From Jannaschia faecimaris (GTDB lineage Bacteria; Pseudomonadota; Alphaproteobacteria; Rhodobacterales; Rhodobacteraceae): DNA of 64,000 bases. The stretch is taken from the NCBI RefSeq assembly GCF_900107415.1, contig NZ_FNPX01000013.1, positions 41,516 to 105,515 on the forward strand, in the 5' to 3' direction. The notes under the pieces were generated by a model. It had not been told where the DNA came from, searched no databases, and was given only the letters and a program-made list of their open reading frames with translations. Made by a program: the position numbers and the translations under genes. Below are positions 50,585-59,839 of the stretch, in pieces. Every line of letters starts with the position of its first letter. Within the stretch, counting starts at the first letter, position 1.

Positions 50585-52075
50585 ATGACAACATACGTCC
50601 TTGGGATCGACGGCGGCACGGAGGGATTGCGAGCTCGGGTGTTCGACCTGTCTGGCCGTTCAATTGGCGATCATGCGGCCCCCTACAGCACGGATTTCCC
50701 GGCCCCGGGCCACGCCGAACAGGACCCGGAGGCATGGTGGGCCGCCGCCGGCATTGCCACCCGCGCCGCCATTGCAGCAGCAGGTGTCAACCCCACCGAC
50801 ATCGCCGCCCTCGCCTGTGACACCACCAGCTGCACCGTCGTGGCGCTGGACGACGCGGGCAAACCGGTGCGCCCCTGCCTCTTGTGGATGGACGTCCGCG
50901 CCCACCGAGAGGCGGCGGAGGTGCTGGCCACCGGTGCCCCCTCCCTGCGCATCAACGGCGGCGGAGCGGGTCCGGTCAGCCCGGAATGGATGTTGCCGAA
51001 GGCGCTCTGGATTAAGCGCCACGAACCCGAGGTCTGGGCCCGCGCCACGCGTATCGGCGAATACCAGGATTTCATGACTCTGCGCCTGACGGGCCGCTGG
51101 GTAGCCTCGCTCAACAATCTGACGATGCGCTGGCACTACCAGACACGGCAAGGCGGCTGGCCCGACGCCCTGCTGGCGCAGTTGGACCTCAAGGACCTGC
51201 GTGACCGTTGGCCCTCCGAAATCACCGCACCTGGCGAGGTCATCGGCCCTCTGACACCCGACGCCGCCGCGCACCTTGGCCTGCCGGAAACCTGCAGCGT
51301 GGTGCAAGGCGGCGCGGACGCCTTCATCGGCATGATCGGCCTTGGCGTAACACAGCCCGGCGACCTTGCCCTGATCACCGGGTCGTCGCACCTGCACCTC
51401 GGAATCGCCACGCGCGAAGTTCATTTGAGCGGTGTCTGGGGCACCTATGCCGATTGCGTTTATCCGGGCCGCCACGTGATCGAAGGCGGACAGACCTCCA
51501 CCGGATCGGTTATCGCCTGGTACAAGCGAAACTTCGCGCCCAACACGTCCTACGACGACCTGAATGCGGAGGCCGCCGTCCTGCCGCCGGGTGCGGAGGG
51601 TCTGCTGGCCGTCGACCACTTTCAAGGCAACCGTACCCCACACACCGATGCACTGGCGCGCGGGGCTGTAACCGGCCTAACGCTCAAGCACACACGCGCC
51701 CACGTCTATCGCGCGCTGATCGAGTCGATCTGTCTAGGTACCCGCGCCATCGTGGAGGCTTTCGGCACCGCCTTCGAGGCAAAGCGCATCGTCGTCGCAG
51801 GCGGGGCCGTGAACGCGCCCTTCTGGCTCCAGATCCACGCCGACACTCTGGGCCTGCCGCTGGAAGTCACCGAACAACCCGAAGCCCCGTGCCTTGGGGC
51901 GGCGATCCTCGCCGCCGTGGGCGCAGGGGCCTTCCCCGACATCGACACGGCCTGCGCCGCCATGGTCCGCACCGCGCGGCGGGTGGAACCCGACATGGAC
52001 GCGCACGCTGCCTACGCCCCGATTTTTGCCCGCTACAAAGCCGCCTATGGCGCATTGAAGGCCATCCGCGAATGA
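50585..52075 (+). CDS. FGGY-family carbohydrate kinase
   Basis: A 496-residue FGGY kinase. The N-terminal phosphate motif is YVLGIDGGTEGLRARVFD, then DTTSCTVVALDDAGKPVRPCLLWMDVRAHREA (substrate domain), QGGADAFIGMIGLGV, and the C-terminal IVVAGGAVNAPFWLQIHADTLGLPLEV. The start at 50585 follows a CAGGGGAGGG site. It phosphorylates a ketose or polyol after import. Sequence type is near ribulokinase-like and EryA/LsrK-like kinases, but the exact substrate cannot be assigned. ATGA overlap with E1 alpha links phosphorylation and cleavage in one operon. Confidence 0.85.
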   Translation: MTTYVLGIDGGTEGLRARVFDLSGRSIGDHAAPYSTDFPAPGHAEQDPEAWWAAAGIATRAAIAAAGVNPTDIAALACDTTSCTVVALDDAGKPVRPCLLWMDVRAHREAAEVLATGAPSLRINGGGAGPVSPEWMLPKALWIKRHEPEVWARATRIGEYQDFMTLRLTGRWVASLNNLTMRWHYQTRQGGWPDALLAQLDLKDLRDRWPSEITAPGEVIGPLTPDAAAHLGLPETCSVVQGGADAFIGMIGLGVTQPGDLALITGSSHLHLGIATREVHLSGVWGTYADCVYPGRHVIEGGQTSTGSVIAWYKRNFAPNTSYDDLNAEAAVLPPGAEGLLAVDHFQGNRTPHTDALARGAVTGLTLKHTRAHVYRALIESICLGTRAIVEAFGTAFEAKRIVVAGGAVNAPFWLQIHADTLGLPLEVTEQPEAPCLGAAILAAVGAGAFPDIDTACAAMVRTARRVEPDMDAHAAYAPIFARYKAAYGALKAIRE

Positions 52076-53076
52076 CGCTGCCCAATGACTCTCCCCTCGC
52101 CCGCTACCGCACGATGCGCCGCATCCGCACATTCGAAGAACGGGTAGGCGAGCTGTTCCTGAAGGGCGAGTCCGCGGGCTCCATGCTGCACTTGTCGATC
52201 GGAGAGGAAGGCGTCGTGGGACTAACCGACCATATGGCCGACGGCGACACCTTTACTACCCACCACCGGGGTCACGGCATCTTTCTGGCGCGGGGGGCCG
52301 ATCCGATGCGGATGCTGGCGGAAATCGGCGGGCGGGAGGTCGGATACTGTCGCGGCAAGGGCGGATCCATGCACATTGCCGACCGGGGCCTGGGCCATCT
52401 AGGTGCCAATGCCATCGTTGGCGGCGGCATACCCCATGTGGTCGGCGCGGGCATCACCGCGCGCAATAGCGGCAGCCGCGCGATTTCGGTCGCATTCTTC
52501 GGCGACGGGGCCATGGGTCAGGGTATCCTTTATGAGGCGATGAACATGGCGGCGCTCTGGAAACTGCCGGTCGTGTTTTGCTGCATCAACAACCAATACG
52601 GTATGGGCACCCGCGTCGACCGCTCTGCCGGGCGGCAGGACTTTCCAGCACGGGCGGAGGCATTCGGCCTGCGCGCCGCCCGCGCCGACGGATCGGACGT
52701 GGAGGCGGTCTACGACGCGGCCCAGGCCATCATCGATGGCGCGCGCGACGGTCAGGCGGGGTTCATGGAGATCGACGCCTACCGCTTTCACGGCCATGCT
52801 CGCATGGACAAATCGCCCTATCGCACCGCGGAAGAGGAAGCTGAGGGCCGCGCCCGCGATCCTCTCTCAACCGCCCGCCGGGCATTGGACGATGATGCCC
52901 TGCTCGACACTATCGACGCCGAGGCGGAGGCCGAGATGGACGCCGCCATGAACGGGGCCATCGCAGCCGAGGTGCCCGCGAATGACACGATGTTCGAGGA
53001 CGTCTACGCCCCCTCAACACCCGCCCCGCGACCGCAACGAGCGCGTCTGACCGACATCTTAGAGGAGCGGGCATGA
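52072..53076 (+). CDS. Acetoin/2-oxoacid dehydrogenase E1 alpha (locus B, AcoA-like)
   Basis: A 334-residue ThDP E1 alpha: RYRTMRRIRTFEERVGELF, HHRGHGIFLARGADP, YCRGKGGSMHIADRGLGHLGANAIVGGGIPHVVGAG, GDGAMGQGILYEAMNMAALWKLPVVFCCINNQYGMGT (GDG...NN), and YRFHGHARMDKSPYRT. Locus A holds a clear paralogue. It overlaps the kinase and E1 beta genes by 4 bases each. With an AcoC-like E2 downstream it fits an acetoin dehydrogenase-type complex that splits an alpha-hydroxyketone or 2-oxo compound into acyl-CoA and an aldehyde or CO2. Confidence 0.88.
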   Translation: MTLPNDSPLARYRTMRRIRTFEERVGELFLKGESAGSMLHLSIGEEGVVGLTDHMADGDTFTTHHRGHGIFLARGADPMRMLAEIGGREVGYCRGKGGSMHIADRGLGHLGANAIVGGGIPHVVGAGITARNSGSRAISVAFFGDGAMGQGILYEAMNMAALWKLPVVFCCINNQYGMGTRVDRSAGRQDFPARAEAFGLRAARADGSDVEAVYDAAQAIIDGARDGQAGFMEIDAYRFHGHARMDKSPYRTAEEEAEGRARDPLSTARRALDDDALLDTIDAEAEAEMDAAMNGAIAAEVPANDTMFEDVYAPSTPAPRPQRARLTDILEERA

Positions 53077-54065
53077 CCCAAACAACCTACCGCGACGCCC
53101 TCCGCCTTGCGCTAACCGACGCAATGGACGCAGATGAAAGCGTGATCCTGATGGGCGAGGAGGTCGGCCTTTACGGCGGGGCCTACGGTGTGACCAAGGG
53201 CCTGCTCGACCGCTTCGGGGCCAACCGCGTCATCGACACCCCGATTTCGGAGCCAGCTATCGTGGGTGCCGCCATAGGGGCAGCCATGACCGGTCTGCGC
53301 CCCGTGGCCGAGATCATGTACGTCGATTTCGCGGGCATGGTGATGGATCAACTAGCCAATCAAGCCGCCAAGTCGCGTTACATGTTCGGCGGACAGATCG
53401 CTGTGCCCATGGTTCTGCGCACTCAAGGCGGCACGGGGCGCTCCGCCGCTGCGCAGCACTCACAATCTCTGGAAGCTTGGATGATGCACACGCCGGGCTT
53501 GCGGTTAGCGATGCCCGGCACCGTGTCGGACGCCTACCACCTGCTTCGAGACGCCATGCGCCAGCCCGATCCGGTCGTGTTCATCGAGCACAAGGGACTC
53601 TACACCATGAAGGGCGAGATCGCCGACGCACCCGACGCCCCTTGGGGTCAGCCCGCGATCCGGCGGCAAGGCGGCGATCTCACCATCGCCACCTATTCGC
53701 GCATGTTGCAGGAAACGCTAACCGCTACCGCCGCCCTTTCGCCCGAGATAGAGACAGAGGTGATTGACCTGCGCTGCCTCAACCCCCTCGACGACGGCCC
53801 CTTGATGGATTCGGTGCGCCGCACCGGCCGCTGCCTAATTGTGACCGAAGCCGTAACCACAGGCTCCATCGCCTCCGAAATCGCGGCGCGCGTGACGGAG
53901 CAGTGTTTCGAATGGCTCGAGGAACCGCCTCTGCGTCTGGGCGGGGAGGACATTCCCATCCCCGTCTCGCCCGCGCTCGAGCGCGGCTCCATCCCCGACG
54001 CACGCTTGATCGAAGACGTGGCGCGCTGGCTTGTGGCGCGGGAGGCCCCGTCATGGGCCGCGTGA
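53073..54065 (+). CDS. Acetoin/2-oxoacid dehydrogenase E1 beta (locus B, AcoB-like)
   Basis: A 330-residue E1 beta: YRDALRLALTDAMDADESVILMGEEVGLYGGAYGVTKGL, VIDTPISEPAIVGAAIGAAMTGLRPVAEIMYVDF, TQGGTGRSAAAQHSQSLEAWMMHTPGLRL, FIEHKGLYTMKGEI, VIDLRCLNPLDDGPLMDSV and TEAVTTGSIASEIAARV. The ATG overlaps the E1 alpha stop and the 3' end overlaps the E2 gene by 13 bases. Confidence 0.9.
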   Translation: MTQTTYRDALRLALTDAMDADESVILMGEEVGLYGGAYGVTKGLLDRFGANRVIDTPISEPAIVGAAIGAAMTGLRPVAEIMYVDFAGMVMDQLANQAAKSRYMFGGQIAVPMVLRTQGGTGRSAAAQHSQSLEAWMMHTPGLRLAMPGTVSDAYHLLRDAMRQPDPVVFIEHKGLYTMKGEIADAPDAPWGQPAIRRQGGDLTIATYSRMLQETLTATAALSPEIETEVIDLRCLNPLDDGPLMDSVRRTGRCLIVTEAVTTGSIASEIAARVTEQCFEWLEEPPLRLGGEDIPIPVSPALERGSIPDARLIEDVARWLVAREAPSWAA

Positions 54066-55240
54066 CTCTGACCCTGCCGCGGCTGGGTGAGACCATGGAG
54101 GAGGCCAAGGTCACTGAATGGATCGTTGCCCCCGGCGCGACTTACGCGCGCGGCGACGTGCTGCTGGAGGTCGAGACCGACAAGACCGTGGTCGAAGTGC
54201 CCGCCCTCGCCGACGGCACCTTGATCAAGCAACTGGTCGCCCCCGGCGATACCGTCGAGCTGGACGCGCCGATTGCCGAGGTCGACCAGGCGGGCGAGGC
54301 CATGGCCCCCACCGTTACTGACGCGCCAGCGACCCCCGAGGCACCAGCGCCACCTAAACCCATGCCCCTGCGCCCTATCGGCGACCGCACCGCGGCATCT
54401 CCCGCCGCACGCTCCGCAGCCCGCAGGCAGGGCATGTCCCTTACCGGCATCACTGGGACCGGGCGGCGCGGGCGCATCACCGCCGAAGACGTGTCGCGCG
54501 GCAGCTGCACGGTCGTCGCTAAGGGCGCGGAAGCCACCGTCGTCCTGATCCACGGCCTGTTCGATGACAGCACCGGCTGGCGTGGCCTGCCGCAGCGGCT
54601 GGAAAAGCGCGGTCTGAATACCGCCGCACTCGACCTGCCTGGCCACGGAGCCGATATCCAAACCGCCAACAGCTTCGACGCCGCGGCCGACCAACTGACC
54701 GACCGATTGCCAAGCGGCCTCCTACATCTCGTAGGTCACTCCCTCGGGGCCGCACTCGCAGCCCGTATCGCCACGCGGATCGGCGCACGCGCCTTATCCC
54801 TCACCCTCTTTGCACCCGCCGGTCTTGGGCCGGCGATATCCGCCGATTTCCTTGACGCAATGTCGGGGTCCGATACGACAGAGGCGCTCAAGGCCGCGCT
54901 CGCCTTGCTCGACGGTGGGCCGGTCTCCGACGCCGCAATCGCGCAGCAACTCCTCAGGCACCGCGCAAACCTCGACGCCCGCATCCAACTCGCCCGCGCG
55001 GTTGCCGAGAACGGCGTGCAGCAGATCGATGCGACCGCCGACATCGCCGCCGCCCCCTGCCCCGTAACCGTGATGTTCGGCACCTCCGACCGGATTCTCG
55101 ACTGGCGCGACGTGGCGCACCTGCCTGCCGAAATCCGCATTCACCTCATTCCGAACGCAGGGCACCTGCCCCACCTCGTTCGGCCCGACCTTGCTGCGGC
55201 ATTGATCGCGCCCCGGCATGACATGGCGGAAAGGACTTGA
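54053..55240 (+). CDS. AcoC-like E2: lipoyl domain fused to alpha/beta-hydrolase
   Basis: A 395-residue protein. Residues 1-78 are a lipoyl domain (K44 in ETDKTVVE). An Ala/Pro linker follows, and a short peripheral-subunit-binding domain is at about 114-148 (SPAARSAARRQGMSLTGITGTGRRGRITAEDV). From 155 an alpha/beta hydrolase fold starts, with VVLIHGLFDDSTGW, nucleophile Ser230 in LVGHSLGAALA, and a late His in IPNAGHLPHL. This is the design of AcoC from acetoin dehydrogenase complexes, not of the CAT-type E2. The ATG at 54053 is the first that leaves a complete lipoyl domain. No E3 gene follows. Confidence 0.87.
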   Translation: MGRVTLTLPRLGETMEEAKVTEWIVAPGATYARGDVLLEVETDKTVVEVPALADGTLIKQLVAPGDTVELDAPIAEVDQAGEAMAPTVTDAPATPEAPAPPKPMPLRPIGDRTAASPAARSAARRQGMSLTGITGTGRRGRITAEDVSRGSCTVVAKGAEATVVLIHGLFDDSTGWRGLPQRLEKRGLNTAALDLPGHGADIQTANSFDAAADQLTDRLPSGLLHLVGHSLGAALAARIATRIGARALSLTLFAPAGLGPAISADFLDAMSGSDTTEALKAALALLDGGPVSDAAIAQQLLRHRANLDARIQLARAVAENGVQQIDATADIAAAPCPVTVMFGTSDRILDWRDVAHLPAEIRIHLIPNAGHLPHLVRPDLAAALIAPRHDMAERT

Positions 55241-55313
55241 ATGAGCCGCTCCGCCAATTAACCTGCGAAACCATGACCCCGGTGGAGGCCGGGATACCTT
55301 CTGGGAGGAAGAC

Positions 55314-56294
55314 ATGAAAAAACTGACATTTACCGCTGCGGCCCTCGCGACCACGATGCTGGCCGCGCCTGCCTTTTCTGACGGTCACACCAAGCAGCTG
55401 GCCACCGTCGTCAAGATCGACGGAATCGCTTGGTTCAACCGGATGCGCGAAGGCGTGGATGAATGGGCCGCCGAGACGGGCAACAACGCCTATCTCGTGG
55501 GCCCCGCCCAAGCCGACCCGCAGCAGCAGGTCGCGCTTATCGAGGATATGATCGCCCAGGGCGTCGACGCCCTGCTGGTCGTGCCGATGTCGCCCGAAGC
55601 GTTGGAGCCGGTGCTGGGACGCGCCATGGAGGCTGGCATCACTGTCATCACCCACGAGGCCGCCAGCCAGCAGAACACGCAATACGACATCGAGGCCTTC
55701 AAGAACGAGGACTTCGGTGCCAATCTTATGGACCGCATGGCCGCCTGTATGGGCGAGGAAGGCGAATATACCGTCTTCGTCGGTTCGCTTGGCTCCCAGA
55801 CACACAACCAGTGGGTCGACGGTGCCATCGCGCGCCAGCAGGAAGCCTATCCGAACATGACCCTCGTCGGCGACAAGAACGAGACCGCCGACGACCAGCA
55901 GCAGGCCTATGCAAAAGCACAGGAGGTGCTGCGCGCCTTCCCGAACATCAAAGGCATGCAAGGCTCCGCCTCGACAGACGTGGCGGGCATCGGCCTCGCC
56001 ATCGAGGAGCGCGGGCTGGAGGAGGCAACCTGCGTCTTCGGAACGTCGCTGCCGTCCATCGCAGGCCAGTATATGGAGACGGGTGCAGTTGATGGAATCG
56101 GCTTCTGGGACCCCAAGACCGCCGGCATCGCCATGAACGCCGTCGCCATGATGGTCATGAACGGCGAAGAGATCACCGACGGTATGGACCTCGGGCTGGA
56201 AGGCTATGAGGCGGTGACGCTGGAAGGCAAGGTTATCACCGGCAAGGCCTTCGTCGACGTCGATGCGTCCAACATGGGCAACTACGAATTCTAA
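55314..56294 (+). CDS. LsrB/RhaS-type sugar-binding protein of ABC importer
   Basis: A 326-residue periplasmic binding protein with signal [22 protein letters not shown]. The fold parts [87 protein letters not shown] and the end NMGNYEF resemble LsrB/RhaS proteins. By eye, several AI-2 ligand residues of LsrB are not kept (for example THEA and QTHNQW in place of WDSD and TDQNQW), so another sugar-like ligand is likely. A TGGGAGGAAGAC site precedes the ATG. Confidence 0.87.
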   Translation: MKKLTFTAAALATTMLAAPAFSDGHTKQLATVVKIDGIAWFNRMREGVDEWAAETGNNAYLVGPAQADPQQQVALIEDMIAQGVDALLVVPMSPEALEPVLGRAMEAGITVITHEAASQQNTQYDIEAFKNEDFGANLMDRMAACMGEEGEYTVFVGSLGSQTHNQWVDGAIARQQEAYPNMTLVGDKNETADDQQQAYAKAQEVLRAFPNIKGMQGSASTDVAGIGLAIEERGLEEATCVFGTSLPSIAGQYMETGAVDGIGFWDPKTAGIAMNAVAMMVMNGEEITDGMDLGLEGYEAVTLEGKVITGKAFVDVDASNMGNYEF

Positions 56295-56315
56295 TTGTCC
56301 CGATCTTCCCAAAAT

Positions 56316-56344
56316 GGCGCATCCCCGCAGGTCGGGGACGCGCC
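56316..56344 (+). other. Intercistronic hairpin after binding-protein gene
   Basis: A strong stem GGCGCaTCCCCG / CGGGGAcGCGCC (11 pairs, one A-C mismatch) with loop CAGGT lies between the binding-protein stop and the ATPase start. No T-tract follows. It mirrors the hairpin after the binding-protein gene of the first importer and probably sets relative expression. Confidence 0.65.
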
Positions 56345-56361
56345 GCATACAGGGACAAACC

Positions 56362-57864
56362 ATGTCGATAAAGACTGAATCCCCCCCGCTCGTGACGCTC
56401 GAAGCGGTAACCAAACGTTACGCCGCAATCACCGCGCTGGACGGTGTCGACCTGACCATCCGCGCCGGCGAAGCCGTATGCCTTGCGGGGGAAAACGGCT
56501 CAGGCAAATCGACCTTAATCAAGGTGCTTGTGGGGGTAGAGCGCCCATCCGCAGGCCGCGTGCTGTTCGACGGTGTGCCCCAGATCCGCCTCACGCCAAC
56601 CGAGGCGACCGCCGCCGGGGTTCAGGTCATCTTTCAGGATTTCAGCCTGTTTCCGAACCTCACCGTGGCCGAAAACATTGCTATGACCGCGGAACGCGCG
56701 ACCGGTGCGCGGCTGGTTCATACCGCCCGTGCCCGCGCCCGAGCCGCAGAAGTGCTAGCGCGTGTGGGCGTGTCGCTGGACCTAGACGCACGAATAGAAC
56801 GCCTGCCGGTGGCGCATAAGCAGCTGGTCGCGATCTGCCGCGCGCTGGCCGCCGATGCCCGTCTGATCATCATGGATGAGCCTACGACCGCCCTTACGGA
56901 GCGCGAGGTGGATCGCCTGCTCGAACTGATCCGCAAGCTCAAGTCCGATGGCGTTGCCGTCCTTTTCGTGTCGCACAAGCTGGCCGAGGTGCTGGAAGTT
57001 TGCGAAACCGTCGTTGTATTGCGGAACGGCGAAAAGGTCGCAGAAGGCCCCGCGACCGATTTCGACGCCGCTTCCCTGACCCGTGCAATGACCGGGCGCG
57101 ACGTCGCCTCCGCGCCCCCTGCCCCGTTAGGCCCCGCAGCACCGCCGCTGCTGCAGGTCGAAGGTCTGGGCCGAGCGGGTGCCTTTGAAAACGTCTCAGT
57201 CGATCTCCGGGCCGGCGAGGTGCTCGGCGTCGCGGGCCTGCTCGGCTCGGGCCGCACGACTCTCGCCAAGGCTCTGTTCGGCCTCGCGCGCCCTGACCGT
57301 GGCACCATCATGCTGGACGGCATCGACATCCCGCTCGGCGATCCGATCGCGGCCGCGGCGGCAGGCATCGGCTATGTCCCGGAAGACCGGCTCACCGAGG
57401 GCCTATTTCTGGAGCAGAGCATCGCGCACAACATCGCTGTAGGCCGCTTCGACGCCCATGCGCCGAACGGTGTGCTCAACCTGCAGACCCTCTGGGCCGA
57501 GGCCGCCGACTGGCTCAAGCGCTTGTCGGTCAAGGCCCCCGACCCTACAGCGCCTGTCCGCTCCCTGTCCGGCGGCAACCAGCAGCGCGTCGTGCTGGCC
57601 CGCTGGATGGCACGGCAACCGCGCGTCCTGATCCTGAACGGCCCGAGCGTTGGCGTAGACGTCGGCTCCAAGGCGGAAATCCACGGTATCATCGCCGACC
57701 TTGCCGGGCGCGGTTTGGGCGTGATCGTCATTTCCGACGACCTTCCGGAACTGCTGGCGACCTGTCACCGCATTCTGGTGATGAAGGACGGTCTGATTAC
57801 AGAAGAAGTGACCGGCGGTTCTGGCGTGACTGAAGCCGATCTGAGCCATAGGCTTGCGTCGTGA
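56362..57864 (+). CDS. Sugar ABC transporter, duplicated ATPase with degenerate second Walker B
   Basis: A 500-residue RbsA/LsrA-like protein. NBD1 has GENGSGKSTLIKVLVG, LPVAHKQLVAICRAL and LIIMDEPTTAL. NBD2 has GLLGSGRTTLAKALFG, LSGGNQQRVVLARWM and LILNGPSVGVDVGSK. In the last motif Asn-Gly replaces the Asp-Glu of Walker B, so site 2 probably lacks hydrolysis. The start at 56362 is the first ATG with homology. It works with the two permeases downstream, which it meets within 30 bases. Confidence 0.88.
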   Translation: MSIKTESPPLVTLEAVTKRYAAITALDGVDLTIRAGEAVCLAGENGSGKSTLIKVLVGVERPSAGRVLFDGVPQIRLTPTEATAAGVQVIFQDFSLFPNLTVAENIAMTAERATGARLVHTARARARAAEVLARVGVSLDLDARIERLPVAHKQLVAICRALAADARLIIMDEPTTALTEREVDRLLELIRKLKSDGVAVLFVSHKLAEVLEVCETVVVLRNGEKVAEGPATDFDAASLTRAMTGRDVASAPPAPLGPAAPPLLQVEGLGRAGAFENVSVDLRAGEVLGVAGLLGSGRTTLAKALFGLARPDRGTIMLDGIDIPLGDPIAAAAAGIGYVPEDRLTEGLFLEQSIAHNIAVGRFDAHAPNGVLNLQTLWAEAADWLKRLSVKAPDPTAPVRSLSGGNQQRVVLARWMARQPRVLILNGPSVGVDVGSKAEIHGIIADLAGRGLGVIVISDDLPELLATCHRILVMKDGLITEEVTGGSGVTEADLSHRLAS

Positions 57865-57890
57865 CAGGCTCTAATTCGAGGCGAAACCCC

Positions 57891-58880
57891 ATGAACCGCA
57901 TCGATTGGAGCCGCAACGAAACACTCGTGTTCGCCGTGATCATCGCGTTCTGCGGCCTCGCGGCGCTTAGTGACCCGAACTTCATGTCGATCCCCACGCT
58001 GACCGACCTCATGCGCAACTCAATCGTGCTGGGCATCTTCGCCGTCGGCGCGATGGTGGTGCTGGTTTCTGGTGGCATCGATGTCAGTTTTACCGCCGTC
58101 GCTGCCTTCGCGATGTATACTACGACCGTCCTATTGCGAGACGTGGCACCCGGCATGCCCTGGCCGCTCGCCTTTGCCATCGCCACCCTCATCGGCGCGG
58201 GCCTCGGTGCGATCAACGGCGTCCTGATTGCCTTTTGTGGCCTACCCACCCTGATCGTGACGCTGGGCACACTATCTGTCTTCAGGGGCTTCCTGCTGAC
58301 CTTCGTGGGCACGCTGCAAATCTCGAACCTGCCGCCCGGAATGCGCGATTTCAGCCGCTGGATGATGCTCCGCGGCACCAACTCTGATGGCTCGTTCTAC
58401 TCTCTACCATGGGCGTTTGCCGCGCTCGTCATCATCGTGGTGGCCACTTGGTTCATCCTCAACCGCACTATGCTCGGCCGCGCGATCTATGCCATCGGCG
58501 GGGCCCCGGAAAGCGCGAGGCGCATCGGCATCAACGTGCGCCGGACGCAGTTCTTCATCTATGTCTTCGTGGGCGCGCTGGCGGGCCTAGCGGGCATCAT
58601 CCATGCCTCGATGGCTCGCATCTCGAATCCCTTCGACCTCGTCGGTCTTGAGCTTTCCGTCATCGCCGCGGTCGTCCTCGGTGGCGCGCGCCTGATCGGA
58701 GGCGTCGGCACGCTGACCGGGACGCTGCTTGGCGTAATCCTGATCGTACTGGTGCGCAATTCGCTGATCGTGATCGGCATCCCCTCGACCTGGCAATCGG
58801 TCGCCATCGGCGTGCTTATCATTGTCGGTACCGGCCTTCCCGCTTGGCAAGCCAAACGCGCGGAGGCACGACAGACATGA
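57891..58880 (+). CDS. Sugar ABC transporter permease (first)
   Basis: A 329-residue RbsC-type permease with about 9-10 helices: NSIVLGIFAVGAMVVLVSGGIDVSFTAVAAFAMY, GLPTLIVTLGTLSVFRGFLL, GRAIYAIGGAPESARRIGINVRRTQ and VIAAVVLGGARLIGGVGTLTGTLLG. The ATG at 57891 follows TCGAGGCG. An in-frame GTG at 57861 overlapping the ATPase is the alternative start. It overlaps the second permease by 4 bases. Confidence 0.88.
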   Translation: MNRIDWSRNETLVFAVIIAFCGLAALSDPNFMSIPTLTDLMRNSIVLGIFAVGAMVVLVSGGIDVSFTAVAAFAMYTTTVLLRDVAPGMPWPLAFAIATLIGAGLGAINGVLIAFCGLPTLIVTLGTLSVFRGFLLTFVGTLQISNLPPGMRDFSRWMMLRGTNSDGSFYSLPWAFAALVIIVVATWFILNRTMLGRAIYAIGGAPESARRIGINVRRTQFFIYVFVGALAGLAGIIHASMARISNPFDLVGLELSVIAAVVLGGARLIGGVGTLTGTLLGVILIVLVRNSLIVIGIPSTWQSVAIGVLIIVGTGLPAWQAKRAEARQT

Positions 58881-59839
58881 TGACCCGCATACTGCACACC
58901 ACAGAAGGGCGGTTGGCGATCATCACTCTAGTGGTCTTTGCCGTCATGTCGATCTTGTCACCCGACCGCTTCCTTTCGCCCGCGAACCTGACGTCGATGG
59001 CGTTCCAATTCCCGGAATTCGCGATACTCGCACTTGCCGTCGCCGTCGCTATGCTGACCGGTGGTATCGACCTGAGCGTTGTGGGCGCGGCCAACCTTTC
59101 CGCCGTCACGGCGGCGTTGTTCATGGGCCACTTCGCGGGAGAGGGCACGGGCACAGGCCTTCTGCTCGCCGCCGTCGCCCTGTCGCTCGCGGTGGGTCTG
59201 CTCGCGGGTCTCTTCAACGGCGTACTTGTGGCCACCTTCGGCCTGCCGCCAATCCTTGCGACATTGGGCACCGGCCTGATCTACACGGGTCTTGCCATCG
59301 CCATGACAGGGGGCAGCGCGGTGATGGGTCTGCCGCCCGCCGTGGCATGGGTCGGCAACGGCACGCTGCTCGGCGTGCCCGTTCCACTGGTGATCTTCGC
59401 GATCCTCGCCGCCCTCCTCGGCTTGATCCTCAGCCGCACCGCCTTCGGCCTAAAGACCAGGATGTTCGGAGCGAATCCCCTCGCCGCGCGCTATGCCGCG
59501 ATGGACACCGACCGCGTCTTGCTCAAAGTATATGCTCTCTGTGGTGTCCTCTCGGCCATCGCGGGCCTGATCGTCATGTCGCGCGCCAATTCGGCCAAGG
59601 CCGATTACGGCTCCTCCTACCTGCTGCTCGCGGTCCTGATCGCGGTCTTGGGCGGAGTGAACCCCTATGGCGGCTATGGCCGTATCTTTGGCGTAATCCT
59701 CGCGGTGTTGTCGATGCAGTTCCTGTCCTCGGGCCTTAACCTGCTGCAAGTCACCAATTTCGCCCGCGAGATGATCTGGGGCATCCTTTTGATTGGCGTG
59801 ATGCTCCTCAACCTTGTCACTTTCCGGAGGCGATCATGA
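58877..59839 (+). CDS. Sugar ABC transporter permease (second)
   Basis: A 320-residue RbsC-type permease: EFAILALAVAVAMLTGGIDLSVVGAANLSAV, GLPPILATLGTGLIYTGLAIAMTGG, GLKTRMFGANPLAARYAAMDTDR and LLLAVLIAVLGGVNPYGGYGRIFG. It overlaps the first permease and dhaK by 4 bases each, tying import directly to the DhaKL kinase. Confidence 0.88.
   Translation: MMTRILHTTEGRLAIITLVVFAVMSILSPDRFLSPANLTSMAFQFPEFAILALAVAVAMLTGGIDLSVVGAANLSAVTAALFMGHFAGEGTGTGLLLAAVALSLAVGLLAGLFNGVLVATFGLPPILATLGTGLIYTGLAIAMTGGSAVMGLPPAVAWVGNGTLLGVPVPLVIFAILAALLGLILSRTAFGLKTRMFGANPLAARYAAMDTDRVLLKVYALCGVLSAIAGLIVMSRANSAKADYGSSYLLLAVLIAVLGGVNPYGGYGRIFGVILAVLSMQFLSSGLNLLQVTNFAREMIWGILLIGVMLLNLVTFRRRS

Noticed and set aside
51208..52071. 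Open frame upstream of the locus B E1 alpha
   Set aside because: It is an Arg/Ala/Pro-rich shadow of the FGGY kinase in another frame. E1 alpha homology begins at 52072 with an ATGA overlap.
55314..59839. True autoinducer-2 (Lsr) uptake system
   Set aside because: LsrF and LsrG are missing and several AI-2 ligand residues of LsrB are not kept by eye, while AcoABC-like genes and DhaKL are present.
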